This document shows positions 28,064 through 38,283 of a stretch of DNA of 44,491 nucleotides, piece by piece. The notes beneath the pieces are model-generated. The model did not search any database, had not been told where the DNA came from, and saw nothing but the letters and a program-made list of their open reading frames with translations. Within the stretch, counting starts at the first letter, position 1, and each line of letters begins with the position of its first letter. The stretch lies in contig JABIPN010000017.1 in assembly GCA_018698915.1 (NCBI GenBank), positions 1 to 44,491 of the forward strand. The letters run 5' to 3'. The translations under genes were made by a program, and so were the position numbers. The stretch is from Candidatus Woesearchaeota archaeon (lineage in GTDB: Archaea > Nanobdellota > Nanobdellia > UBA10117 > ARS21).

Positions 28064-28855
28064 ATCAGAATTCCAAACTTTTTCAAACATTTTACTCATT
28101 GTACCTGAAAAATAGTTTGAATTAATCCAAAAACCCATATCATAAGATGGATGTACTTCCTCATCATCAGTTAACATGAATATAATTTGTTTATTATCAA
28201 CTAAACAAAATCTTCCTTTAAAGTCACCACTATTTTTGAATTTAACATTTTCACCAAAACTAGCTATAATTTTCTGACTTTCTGGATTTTCAGGGGCTAA
28301 AATCCTAATTTTAATGCCTCGGGCAACTGTACGCTCGATTAAAGGCTTCAGAGTATTAAGTTTTCTCAGTAATCCTTCTTCAGAAGTAACCAAATCAACG
28401 CGCTCTTCAGCATTTTTTAACACATAACTTATTTGATCATAAAGGTTATGTCTTCCCTTTAGAGCACCAGAAAAATCAGTTATTTGTAAAGGTTCTATAC
28501 CTTGATTGTACAAATTAGCCAATTCACTCATTAATTCCGAATCTTTAAGTTTAATTACTTTTTCTGAATGTTTAATCAAATTCATACGAATTTTACTATG
28601 AACTCTGTCTAAAACCTCATTTGGAGGAATTGCCATGTATTTAATCGGTTTTTCAGGCTTCACAATAACAAAACCCTTTCTTTCAAGGCTCTCAAGAACA
28701 TCATATGTACGTGAACGAGGAACATCTGAAATATCACTTAATTCTCCGGCAGTAGAAATCCCTCTTGATAATATTGCAGCCCATAGTTTAACTTCATAAA
28801 GATTCAAACTGAAAGAACTTCTCAACTTAACCAAGAAAGACTCATTAATTATCAT
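28043..28855 (-). CDS. TrmB-family transcriptional regulator
   Basis: N-terminal wHTH (GELSDISDVPRSRTYDVLESLERKGFV) plus TrmB-like C-terminal region. Confidence 0.8.
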   Translation of the reverse strand: MIINESFLVKLRSSFSLNLYEVKLWAAILSRGISTAGELSDISDVPRSRTYDVLESLERKGFVIVKPEKPIKYMAIPPNEVLDRVHSKIRMNLIKHSEKVIKLKDSELMSELANLYNQGIEPLQITDFSGALKGRHNLYDQISYVLKNAEERVDLVTSEEGLLRKLNTLKPLIERTVARGIKIRILAPENPESQKIIASFGENVKFKNSGDFKGRFCLVDNKQIIFMLTDDEEVHPSYDMGFWINSNYFSGTMSKMFEKVWNSDLSSESE

Positions 28856-28905
28856 TATTGAGTAATACTATTTTTCCTTTTTAACAATTTCTGCGATTAA
28901 AACTA

Positions 28906-29427
28906 TTATATCTGCTCTAATTTCCTAGAATCAAAGAATCCGGCCTTTTTCATCTCTGAAAACTGCGTATTTGAAAATAAAACAGGGTTAATCTCAGTAT
29001 CTAACTCGCCATTAACAAAGCCAGTTATATCATATAGATTATCTCGGTCCATTAGTGTACTTACAATAACAATCTTATTCTGATCTTTACGATCAACAAA
29101 AATTCTAGGTTCGGAGCCATGTAATAATCCAATTCGATCCTTTATGATTTCTAAGGGAGTTTTGGATTTATCTAGAAACATATTTGCAAACAGTTTAAAT
29201 GATTCAGAAGTTCTGTCAACTTCATAGAATTTAATTCGGTCGCTTTCATCTTTCTTAATCATTTGAGTAGTAACCAATTTCTGTATTATTCGGTGCGCTG
29301 TTGCAAGACTAACTCCGGATTCTCTAGATAAGTCTCTAAGATAAAATCTACCCTTCTTTCCCAGAAGAGCATAAACTACAGCAACAGTTTTAGCATCAAA
29401 TACCTTACTGAGAAGCTTTTTCTTCAT
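28906..29427 (-). CDS. wHTH transcriptional regulator
   Basis: GRFYLRDLSRESGVSLATAHRIIQKLVTTQMIKK; leaderless ATG 29427 about 25 nt after TATA-like element (track start 29478). Confidence 0.75.
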   Translation of the reverse strand: MKKKLLSKVFDAKTVAVVYALLGKKGRFYLRDLSRESGVSLATAHRIIQKLVTTQMIKKDESDRIKFYEVDRTSESFKLFANMFLDKSKTPLEIIKDRIGLLHGSEPRIFVDRKDQNKIVIVSTLMDRDNLYDITGFVNGELDTEINPVLFSNTQFSEMKKAGFFDSRKLEQI

Positions 29428-29538
29428 GTTCAATAATTGAAACGCAGATATAAAAGTGTTTCCTACTAGGAACACCATTTCAAATACTGAACATACTTTT
29501 GAAACAATGTTCCAAAAAGTAAAAAGTGTTCCAAAAAG

Positions 29539-31224
29539 TTATTTACGTCCTCTTTGCGCAGAAGAGAGCTTCAAAATACGTTTTAAGTTATCAACATCTT
29601 TCAAATCTTTATCATCTCTTAGTCTTACAAATCTAGGAAAGCGTAAAGCATAACCTGAACCATAAGTTGGAGACCTCTGAATCTCTTCATATTTAACTTC
29701 AATAATTACACCCGGTTTAATCTTAACACTTCTACCAGATTCACCAATAATAAAAGGTTTCAACAATTTAGTCATTTTGTCAAAACTCACACCCATTTCA
29801 TCCTTTTCTTTAAATCCAGTTCCAATTTTTCCAATTTCTTTAAAACCGTCTTCAGTTCTACAAGCAAGAATAAAACTACTAATCCAGTTTGCACGTTTTC
29901 CAGTTCCCCACTCACCACCAACAATAACTAAATCAAGAGTTTCCATTACAGGTTTAATTTTAACACCAAACCCCACTCTCGAGCCAGGTTTGTAAACACC
30001 TTCGAGATTTTTCATCATAACACCTTCTGCCCCAACTCGTAAAGCTTCTTCATAGAATTCCTGACTCTGCTCAATAGAGGAAGTTGTAATTTCTTTAGCA
30101 AGACTTACAGAAAAAGAATCTTCAGTTATGATTTCTGAAAGTTTTTCACGCCTATCTTTAAACGGAATATCAATAAAATTTTTACCAGACAAACCAATTA
30201 AATCAAATGCAAATATCATAACTGGAACTTCTTTAATCATATCATCAATTCCATATTTTCGTTTAATCCGCTGAGATATCTCTTGAAACGGTTTCCAAGA
30301 TTTAGTGTCTTTATCATAGCCAACAACTTCACAATCAATAATATAATTTTTTGATTTTACATCCTTCTTTACTATTTCAATAATATCAGGAAATTGAGTA
30401 GTAACATCTTCAAGATTACGCGTAAACAATTTGAATTCATTATCTGATCGATGGATTTGCAATCTGAATCCATCATATTTGTAATCAATAATGGCAGGAG
30501 ATCCAACAACTTCAAAGCCTTCTTCAACAGATTCAACTTTCTTGAAAAGCATAACTTTAATTGGAGTACCAACATTTAATGAAATCTTTTCTAGTCCCGC
30601 ATCACCCCTTGTTTTTGCAACAAGTGCTACTCGAGACAAATCAGTAGTTAAATCATATGCTTTCTGAACATTTTTTACATCAACATCAAATGCATCAGCT
30701 ACTGCATCACGCAAGATTCCAAATCCCGAGCCAGTTCTCAAATCTTCGAGACAAGTTCGAACAAGATATTTAGAGTCAACACTATTTGAAGCTCCAAGGA
30801 GTTCAGATATTAATCCAACCTTTTTTCCAGTACTCCCAGTTCCATGAATTTCTGAAAGTTTTCTAAGATTATCAAATACTTGTTTAATAGTTAATTTTCT
30901 CTGAGTTAAAGAATCCTGAGTTCGAGAAGAAATATTTTTTTCAGCAACAAGCCCCAAATCACCGATTTTTGCCCACTGATCATTCAAATCAGTATCAGTT
31001 TTTCCCGATACTTTTGAGATTGATTTCAATATTAATTGATTTCCGATACCTATCTTTCTCTTATCAGATTCAGGAAAAAGTCTACCTTCCAATAACAAAA
31101 TTGATGCTTCAACTTCATCTGGTTTAATACCTCTCAAAAAGTCAGTAATAATTGCTCGTTTTTCAAGCATCTTTGTTGTCTGAGATAATGACTGATAAAT
31201 ATCAACAAGTTTGGAATATTCCAT
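29539..31224 (-). CDS. lig: ATP-dependent DNA ligase
   Basis: 561 aa; nucleotidyltransferase motif I YKYDGFR; IDCEVVGYD; GAEGVMMKNLEGVYKPGSR. Confidence 0.95.
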   Translation of the reverse strand: MEYSKLVDIYQSLSQTTKMLEKRAIITDFLRGIKPDEVEASILLLEGRLFPESDKRKIGIGNQLILKSISKVSGKTDTDLNDQWAKIGDLGLVAEKNISSRTQDSLTQRKLTIKQVFDNLRKLSEIHGTGSTGKKVGLISELLGASNSVDSKYLVRTCLEDLRTGSGFGILRDAVADAFDVDVKNVQKAYDLTTDLSRVALVAKTRGDAGLEKISLNVGTPIKVMLFKKVESVEEGFEVVGSPAIIDYKYDGFRLQIHRSDNEFKLFTRNLEDVTTQFPDIIEIVKKDVKSKNYIIDCEVVGYDKDTKSWKPFQEISQRIKRKYGIDDMIKEVPVMIFAFDLIGLSGKNFIDIPFKDRREKLSEIITEDSFSVSLAKEITTSSIEQSQEFYEEALRVGAEGVMMKNLEGVYKPGSRVGFGVKIKPVMETLDLVIVGGEWGTGKRANWISSFILACRTEDGFKEIGKIGTGFKEKDEMGVSFDKMTKLLKPFIIGESGRSVKIKPGVIIEVKYEEIQRSPTYGSGYALRFPRFVRLRDDKDLKDVDNLKRILKLSSAQRGRK

Positions 31225-31300
31225 GCCTACTACTTAATCAAAGACCAATAAAAGACTTATTATTCGCAAAACTTTATAATGTTCCAATATATAAGAAAAC

Positions 31301-31963
31301 ATGGATGTTCTTGAAGCAATTTTTGGACGGAGGTCAATTAGAAAGTTCAAAAAGGACACAATTCCCTATCGAGTTCTATTTGATATTTTTGAAGCAGCAG
31401 TAAGTGCTCCACGAGCTGGAAATATTCCAAGCACATGGATGGTTTTAATTGAATCAGACAATATTAAAGAGAAATTAAAAAACGCATGTATAGATCAAGA
31501 TTGGATAGCAGAAGCACCAGTAATTGTGGCAGTATGTTCAGATATAAAAAGATTAAAACAAGTATATGGTGAGCAAAGTGAATTATATTCAATTCAAAAT
31601 TCTTCAGCAGTAATCCAGAATATGCTTATTGCCGCAAGAGAATATGATTTGCAAGGCACGTGGATTGGCGCATTTTCAGAGTCAGACGTAAGAAAAGTAT
31701 TAAGCATTCCAAAAAAAATAAATGTACATGCACTAATTGCATTAGGAAAAGCTGATGAGACTCCAAAGAAAATTCCAACAGTTCAGGCAACAGACTTAGT
31801 TTACTATGAAAAATGGAAAGCAAGCAACAAAGCATCCAAATTAATACCGCTAAGTAATAATCCAAAAATTCAAAAGACAATACAGCAAGCAAGAAAGCGT
31901 TCACAAAAAACAAGAGACAAATTTATCAAGCGGTTCGGGAAGACCATAAAGCATTTTAAGTAA
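31301..31963 (+). CDS. Nitroreductase-family protein
   Basis: IFGRRSIRKFKKDTIPYRVLFDIFEAAVSAPRAGNIPSTWMVLI; GTWIGAFSESDVRKVLSIP. Confidence 0.88.
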   Translation: MDVLEAIFGRRSIRKFKKDTIPYRVLFDIFEAAVSAPRAGNIPSTWMVLIESDNIKEKLKNACIDQDWIAEAPVIVAVCSDIKRLKQVYGEQSELYSIQNSSAVIQNMLIAAREYDLQGTWIGAFSESDVRKVLSIPKKINVHALIALGKADETPKKIPTVQATDLVYYEKWKASNKASKLIPLSNNPKIQKTIQQARKRSQKTRDKFIKRFGKTIKHFK

Positions 31964-32152
31964 TTAATTGTATAGTGAAAACTATATTTTGAAACATACA
32001 ATTCAAAAAATCGAACTTAGTACACTGTTTTCAAAACTAAAAAAGGGCCGACCTGTATACTCCACCATATAAACCCTTTTTAAACAATTGTTCCATTGTT
32101 GAAACAAGTCAAAGACATTTTATTGTCAATTGACCTCGGAGAAAAAAAGAAA

Positions 32153-33229
32153 ATGGATTTCCTTGTACAAAACGCACTGGACTCAGCCAACGAGTTGGCA
32201 AGTTCACAAACAGATGACATGAATATCGGACAAGCAAATATAAAAGTACTAGGCTGCGGTGGAGCAGGAAACAATATGGCTGATTGGTTATATCGAAAAG
32301 GCATCAAAGGTGCTGAAATTATTTCTGTAAACACTGACAAGCTACATCTTGATCACAGAGAAGCTGATAAGAAAATACTTATTGGTAGAGATACAACTCG
32401 TGGACTAGGGGCAGGAGGTAATCCTGACGTTGGTGCACAGTCGGCTCGAGAGCAGATTCATGAATTAAAATCAGCAGTTCAAGGCTCAGACATGGTTTTT
32501 GTTTGCGCCGGATTAGGTGGAGGAACTGGAAGCGGAGTAGCTCCAGTTGCAGCACAAGTTGCAAAAGAAAATGGCGCAATTGTCATTGGTGTTGTCACAA
32601 TGCCTTTCAATATTGAAAAAGCAAGAATTGACAAAGCTGAATTCGCACTTAAACAATTGAGAGAAGTTTCTAATACAGTAATTGTAATTGATAACAATAG
32701 ATTATCTTCTATCGCAGGAAATTTACCTATTCGTCAAGCTTTCGCTGTAGCAAATGAATTAATTTCAACAATGATTAAGAGTATTGTAGAGATTATTTCA
32801 GTACCATCCTTGATTAATTTGGACTACGCAGACGTAAGAGCAATAATGTCCGCAGGCGGAGTTTCAGTTACTGGAATTGGTGAAGCAGACGGTGACAAAA
32901 GAGTAGATGAAGCAACCAAGCGAGCACTTTCAAACCCATTATTAGAAGTATCATATAATGGAGCTTCTGGAGCACTAATTCACATTACTGGTGGACCAGA
33001 TATGACTCTTGATGAAGCCGAAAGAATTGGTGAACTTATAACTGGCGGTCTTGACGCAGATGCAAATATTATCTGGGGAGCAAGAATCGACGATGAGATG
33101 AGAGGAAAGATTCGAGTTATGACAATCATAACTGGAGTAAAATCTCCATTCGTTCTTGGAAAAGCAAGCGCAGTACCATCTCCGCAAGCAATAGAAATGA
33201 ACCACGAGCTTGGTTTGGAGACAATATAA
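32153..33229 (+). CDS. ftsZ: Cell division protein FtsZ
   Basis: GGTGSG tubulin signature, GCGGAGNN. ATG 32153 has GGAG upstream; TTG 32096 is an alternative, about 25 nt after ATATAAA. Confidence 0.96.
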   Translation: MDFLVQNALDSANELASSQTDDMNIGQANIKVLGCGGAGNNMADWLYRKGIKGAEIISVNTDKLHLDHREADKKILIGRDTTRGLGAGGNPDVGAQSAREQIHELKSAVQGSDMVFVCAGLGGGTGSGVAPVAAQVAKENGAIVIGVVTMPFNIEKARIDKAEFALKQLREVSNTVIVIDNNRLSSIAGNLPIRQAFAVANELISTMIKSIVEIISVPSLINLDYADVRAIMSAGGVSVTGIGEADGDKRVDEATKRALSNPLLEVSYNGASGALIHITGGPDMTLDEAERIGELITGGLDADANIIWGARIDDEMRGKIRVMTIITGVKSPFVLGKASAVPSPQAIEMNHELGLETI

Positions 33230-33273
33230 TAGTTAAGGCGCACCTCCGAGGTTGTCTTACGACGTCTTAGCCC

Positions 33274-33291
33274 GGTACCCTTCGGGGTACC
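33274..33291 (+). terminator. UUCG-tetraloop hairpin followed by T-tract downstream of ftsZ
   Basis: GGTACCC-TTCG-GGGTACC then atttaccTTTTTTT. Confidence 0.65.
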
Positions 33292-33313
33292 ATTTACCTT
33301 TTTTTCAATATTT

Positions 33314-33320
33314 TTATATA
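33314..33320 (+). promoter_or_regulatory. TATA-like element for gatD
   Basis: tttTTATATAgg about 25 nt upstream of ATG 33342 (leaderless architecture). Confidence 0.5.
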
Positions 33321-33341
33321 GGATTACTATAGTCATTTAAT

Positions 33342-34598
33342 ATGGGTTCTATGGGTGACAAAGTTAGAATAAAACATGCAAGTTATGAATATGAAGGAAC
33401 ACTTATTGATTCTCCAGACGAGAAGATATATTTGCTAAAATTACATAATGGATATAATGTAGGAATACCTAAAGCTAACTCAAAAATAGTAGTTACAGGA
33501 AAAATGCCAAAGAAGAAACTTTCTGAATTAAATATAAAATCTGATAGCAGTCTTCCAAACATATCTTTAATTTCTACAGGCGGGACAATAACTTCAAGAG
33601 TAGATTATAGAACGGGTGCAGTTCATCCAATAACAAAACCTGCAGAATTATTATCACAAATTCCTGAACTAAGAAAGATTGCAAACTTTACAGTCATATC
33701 GCCAATATCAAAGTTTAGTGAGGAACTAAATATTGATGACTGGGCAAAAATTGCAGGAGCTGTTGGAAAAGAATTAAACAAAGAAAATGTTCGAGGAGCG
33801 ATAGTTACTCATGGAACTGATACACTACATTATACTTCAGCAGCATTGACATTTGCGCTAGAAGATTTAGGAAAACCAGTAGCAGTTGTAGGTGGACAGA
33901 GATCCTCAGACAGAGGAAGTTTTGACGGAGCAATGAATCTAATCTGTAGTGCCCATTATGTTAATTCAGATATTGCTGAAGTTGCAATTGTGATGCATGG
34001 AACTTCTTCGGATGATTATTGCATTGCAAATCCTGGAACAAAAACAAAGAAGATGCACAAAACAGCAAGAAATACGTTCAGACCAATTAATTCAATGCCA
34101 TTTACAAAAATATTCAAAGACGGTAGATTCGAAAAACTAAGGGGGCATAAACTAAGACATGCTGGAAAAGTAAATATAAATTCAAATTTTGAAAAGAAAG
34201 TTGCACTAATAAAATATCATCCAGGACTATCTTCAAAAGTTTTAGACTTTTATGTAAAAGAAGGTTATAGAGGAGTAATAATTGAAGGAACAGGTTTAGG
34301 ACATGTTGCATTAAGTGATTGGATGAAATCAATTGAATCAGCAACAAAGAAAATGTTTGTAGGAATGACTTCTCAGGCAATTTATGGAAAAGTAGATCCT
34401 TATGTGTATTCAACAGGGAGAGATTTATTCGAAAGAGGAGTAATTTATCTTGGAGACATGCTTCCAGAAACTGCGATAGTAAAATTATCATGGGTTCTTG
34501 GACAAAGCAAGAAGAAAGATGAAATTCGTGAAATGATGACAACAAATCTTCGTGGCGAGTTATCTGAAAAATCCATTCCAAATGGATTCTTATACTAA
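33342..34598 (+). CDS. gatD: Glu-tRNA(Gln) amidotransferase subunit D
   Basis: SLISTGGTITSRVDYRTGAVHP asparaginase motif; THGTDTLHYTSAALTF. Confidence 0.95.
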   Translation: MGSMGDKVRIKHASYEYEGTLIDSPDEKIYLLKLHNGYNVGIPKANSKIVVTGKMPKKKLSELNIKSDSSLPNISLISTGGTITSRVDYRTGAVHPITKPAELLSQIPELRKIANFTVISPISKFSEELNIDDWAKIAGAVGKELNKENVRGAIVTHGTDTLHYTSAALTFALEDLGKPVAVVGGQRSSDRGSFDGAMNLICSAHYVNSDIAEVAIVMHGTSSDDYCIANPGTKTKKMHKTARNTFRPINSMPFTKIFKDGRFEKLRGHKLRHAGKVNINSNFEKKVALIKYHPGLSSKVLDFYVKEGYRGVIIEGTGLGHVALSDWMKSIESATKKMFVGMTSQAIYGKVDPYVYSTGRDLFERGVIYLGDMLPETAIVKLSWVLGQSKKKDEIREMMTTNLRGELSEKSIPNGFLY

Positions 34599-36016
34599 TG
34601 AAAAATTTAGGACTAAAATCAGGAATAGAAATACACCAACAGCTAAATACTGGAAAGCTTTTTTCACGTTGCCAATCCAGACTTGTTTCAACTAATCCTG
34701 ACTTTATAGTTAAACGAAGACTTCGAGCGCTGGCAGGAGAAATGGGAGTTATAGATATTGCTGCAGCACATGCTGCAGAAAAAGGGCTAACTTATTTTTA
34801 TGAAGTTCATAATAACAATACATCTTTAGTTGAACTTGATGAAGAGCCACCAGAATTAATCAATACAGAAGCATTAGATACAGTCTTATTAGTTTGTAAA
34901 ATGCTAAACTGTAGAATTATTCCATATATTAAAGTAATGCGAAAAACAGTAGTTGACGGTTCAAACACCTCAGGATTTCAAAGAACTTGTTTGGTTGGTA
35001 TTGATGGATATATTGAAACTTCAAATGGAAGAGTTTCAATTGACACAGTAGTACTTGAAGAAGATTCAGCAAGAAGGACTTCTGAAACCAAAGACACCGT
35101 AACTTATAGGCTTGACAGATTAGGAATCCCGTTAATTGAGATTGCAACAGGACCGGATATGAAAACTGCAGAGCAAGTACAGGAAGTTGCAAAAAAGTTA
35201 GGAACAATACTACGTTCAACAGGAAAAGTTATTCGAGGATTGGGAACAATTCGTCAAGATGTAAATATTTCAATAAAAGGGCATGCCAGAGTTGAACTAA
35301 AAGGAGTACAAGATTTACAACAAATACCAAAGATTTCTGAAATTGAAGCTAAAAGACAGAAAGCAGAGATTGATATGGCCAGAAAAACAGAAAGCCATGT
35401 GCGAAATGTAAAAGAAGATCTAACTTCAAAATTTCTAAGACCTATGCCTGGATCAGCAAGAATGTATCCTGAAACAGATCATCCAATAATTAAAGTTGAT
35501 ATGGATAGAGTCAAGGAAATGAAGCTCCCTGAATTAATACCTGGACGAATTAAAAGATACAAAAAATTAGGACTTAATACTGAGCTGGCTGAACGAATGG
35601 CAGACTCAAGAAAGAATGAAGTCTTCGATCGAGCCATGATTAAACAAAAATTAAATCCGACATTAGTTGCAACAACATTATTATCAACCGAAAAAGAAAT
35701 CAAAAGGAAACTCAAACTTGAATCTGGGAGGTTTCCTGAAGAATTTTACTCAAGACTTTTCAAGTTATTAGATCATGCTGAGATCACAAAAGAATCAATT
35801 TCAAAAGTTATGGAACGATTTATGACTGGAGAAGATTTTGATGATATAGTCAAAAACTATAAACCAATTTCAGATGTTGAGCTGAGAAAGATTGTCAAAG
35901 AAAACTATGATAAAGAGCTTCCGCACGGAGCACTCATAGGAAAAATAATGTCTGTAGTTGCAGGCAAAGCAGACGGAAAGAAAGTTGCAAAGTTAATTAG
36001 TGAACTTAAGAGATAA
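34598..36016 (+). CDS. gatE: Glu-tRNA(Gln) amidotransferase subunit E (short form)
   Basis: GLKSGIEIHQQLNTGKLFSRCQS; RTCLVGIDGYIETSNGRVSI; RPMPGSARMYPETDHP; YqeY-like tail. Confidence 0.95.
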   Translation: MKNLGLKSGIEIHQQLNTGKLFSRCQSRLVSTNPDFIVKRRLRALAGEMGVIDIAAAHAAEKGLTYFYEVHNNNTSLVELDEEPPELINTEALDTVLLVCKMLNCRIIPYIKVMRKTVVDGSNTSGFQRTCLVGIDGYIETSNGRVSIDTVVLEEDSARRTSETKDTVTYRLDRLGIPLIEIATGPDMKTAEQVQEVAKKLGTILRSTGKVIRGLGTIRQDVNISIKGHARVELKGVQDLQQIPKISEIEAKRQKAEIDMARKTESHVRNVKEDLTSKFLRPMPGSARMYPETDHPIIKVDMDRVKEMKLPELIPGRIKRYKKLGLNTELAERMADSRKNEVFDRAMIKQKLNPTLVATTLLSTEKEIKRKLKLESGRFPEEFYSRLFKLLDHAEITKESISKVMERFMTGEDFDDIVKNYKPISDVELRKIVKENYDKELPHGALIGKIMSVVAGKADGKKVAKLISELKR

Positions 36017-36035
36017 TTCTCCGCACCATGTCAAA

Positions 36036-36046
36036 AACTATATAAA
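36036..36046 (+). promoter_or_regulatory. TATA-like element for fusA (EF-2)
   Basis: aaCTATATAAAAc about 25-30 nt upstream of ATG 36068. Confidence 0.5.
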
Positions 36047-36067
36047 ACTATCACTCTACAAAAAACC

Positions 36068-38254
36068 ATGGCAGCAGATATGACTACTCAAGTTCTTGAC
36101 GGAATGAAGAGACCTGACGATATCAGAAACATTGGTATCGCAGCGCACATTGACCATGGAAAGACAACTTTCTCAGATAATCTACTTGCAGGAGCAGGCA
36201 TGATTTCCCAAGAGCTGGCAGGAAAGCAAAGAGCTCTTGACTTCGATGAAGAAGAAGCTGACCGAGGAATCACAATTTATTCTGCTAATGTTTCTATGGT
36301 CCACGAAGTAAAAGGAAGACCACATCTAATCAACCTTATTGATACACCAGGTCACGTAGACTTTGGTGGAGAAGTTACTAGAGCAATGCGAGCAGTTGAT
36401 GGAGTAGTTGTTCTTGCTTGTGCAGTTGAAGGTTGTATGCCTCAAACTGAAACAGTTCTAAGACAAGCTCTAAAAGAAAGAGTAAAACCAGTTCTATTCA
36501 TCAACAAAGTTGACAGACTAATCAAGGAATTACAATTAACTCCTGAACAAATGCAAGAAAGATTTGTAAAAATTATTGCAAACGTAAACAAGATGATTAA
36601 GTCATATTCACCAGAAGAGTTTAAAGAAAAATGGCAAGTATCTGTTCAAAAAGGATCAGTAGCTTTCGGTTCAGCTTACCAAAACTGGGCACTTTCAGTA
36701 GACTACATGAAAGAGAAAGGAGTAGGATTCAAAGATATTTATGAATTCTACGAAAAAGATGATATGAAAGGATTAGTAAAAGCTGCACCATTACATGAGC
36801 CAGTTCTAAACATGGTTGTAGATCATTTACCAACACCACTTCAAGCTCAAAAATATAGAATTCCAAAATTATGGCACGGAGATCTTGAATCTGAAGCAGG
36901 AAAATCATTAATGAATGGAAATCCAGAAGGTCCATTAGTTTTTGTAGTAACAAAAGTTATTGTAGATCCCCAAGCAGGAGAAATTGCTTATGGTAGAGTT
37001 TTCTCAGGAACGCTAAGAAAAGGATCAGAAGTAAAATTAATAAATGCTGGTTCCTCAGCAAGAACTCAACAAATTGTTTTGGCAAAAGGTGGTTCAAAAT
37101 TAGTTGTAGATGCAGTACCTGCAGGAAATATTGCAGGAATTGTCGGACTTAGAGCAGCACAAGCGGGAGAGACTGTAACTACTGCAGATATTGAAGGTTT
37201 CGAAGCAATATCGCACTTATTCGAACCAGTAGTTTCCAAAGCTATTGAAGCTAAGAATCCTAAAGATCTTCCAAAGTTAATTGAAGTTCTAAGACAACTT
37301 TCAAAAGAAGACCCAACACTGAAAGTAACAATTAATCAAGAGACTGGAGAAAATATTATGGCCGGTCTTGGAGAATTACATTTAGAAATTAAAGAGCACT
37401 TAATCACTCGAGAAAAAGGAATTGATATTGTAACTTCAGATCCAATTGTTGTATACAGAGAATCCGTCCAAAAAGAATCACCAGTATTGGTTGGTAAATC
37501 TCCAAACAAACACAATCACTTATTTGTAACAGTAACGCCGATGACTGATAAAATGTTTGACGCAATCACTGAAGGGGAAATTCCAGAAACAAAAGTAAGA
37601 AAGAAAAATCTGAAAGAAGTTGTAGAATCATTAACAACTTATGGAATGGATCGAAATTTGGCAAAGAAAGTTAAACAGATTTACAATGGAAACATGTTCA
37701 TTGATGGAACCAGAGGTATTGTTTATATTAACGAAATTATAGAATTAGTTCTTGAAGCATTTAGAGAAGCTATGAATGGCGGACCTTATGGAAAAGAACC
37801 TTGTGGAAAGATGATTGTAACCTTAAAAGATGCAAAACTTCACGAAGACTCAATCCACAGAGGACCAGCACAAATTATCCCATCTATGAGAAATGCAATT
37901 TACAATGCAATGCTAACAGCAGGAACAATAGTTTATGAACCAATTCAAACTATGAGAATTGATGCACCAATTGAATATTTGGGAGCAGTTTCAAAATTAG
38001 TTCAAAGTAATCGAGGTCAACTTATAGATACTGAACAAGGAGATGGAGTCTTAACAATCACGGCAAAAGTTCCAGTTGCAGAATCTTTCGGATTCACTGC
38101 AGCTTTAAGATCTAGCACAGGCGGAAGAGGAGCATGGTTCCTTGTAGATCAAAATTTTGAACAACTTCCAAGAGAATTACAAAATGGAGTTGTTGCAAAG
38201 ATCAGACAAAGAAAAGGAATGAAAGCAGAATTACCAGAAGTAACAACTGATTAA
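36068..38254 (+). CDS. fusA: Elongation factor 2
   Basis: AHIDHGKTTFSDNLL; NLIDTPGHVDF; diphthamide loop LHEDSIHRGPAQIIPSMR. Confidence 0.97.
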   Translation: MAADMTTQVLDGMKRPDDIRNIGIAAHIDHGKTTFSDNLLAGAGMISQELAGKQRALDFDEEEADRGITIYSANVSMVHEVKGRPHLINLIDTPGHVDFGGEVTRAMRAVDGVVVLACAVEGCMPQTETVLRQALKERVKPVLFINKVDRLIKELQLTPEQMQERFVKIIANVNKMIKSYSPEEFKEKWQVSVQKGSVAFGSAYQNWALSVDYMKEKGVGFKDIYEFYEKDDMKGLVKAAPLHEPVLNMVVDHLPTPLQAQKYRIPKLWHGDLESEAGKSLMNGNPEGPLVFVVTKVIVDPQAGEIAYGRVFSGTLRKGSEVKLINAGSSARTQQIVLAKGGSKLVVDAVPAGNIAGIVGLRAAQAGETVTTADIEGFEAISHLFEPVVSKAIEAKNPKDLPKLIEVLRQLSKEDPTLKVTINQETGENIMAGLGELHLEIKEHLITREKGIDIVTSDPIVVYRESVQKESPVLVGKSPNKHNHLFVTVTPMTDKMFDAITEGEIPETKVRKKNLKEVVESLTTYGMDRNLAKKVKQIYNGNMFIDGTRGIVYINEIIELVLEAFREAMNGGPYGKEPCGKMIVTLKDAKLHEDSIHRGPAQIIPSMRNAIYNAMLTAGTIVYEPIQTMRIDAPIEYLGAVSKLVQSNRGQLIDTEQGDGVLTITAKVPVAESFGFTAALRSSTGGRGAWFLVDQNFEQLPRELQNGVVAKIRQRKGMKAELPEVTTD

Positions 38255-38283
38255 TTTTTAAGTTTTGTTCAGCATAATAATCT

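Noticed and set aside
31152-31403. Plus-strand 83-aa ORF overlapping the ligase start and nitroreductase
   Set aside because: Overlaps two well-supported genes in other frames; no recognisable protein features.
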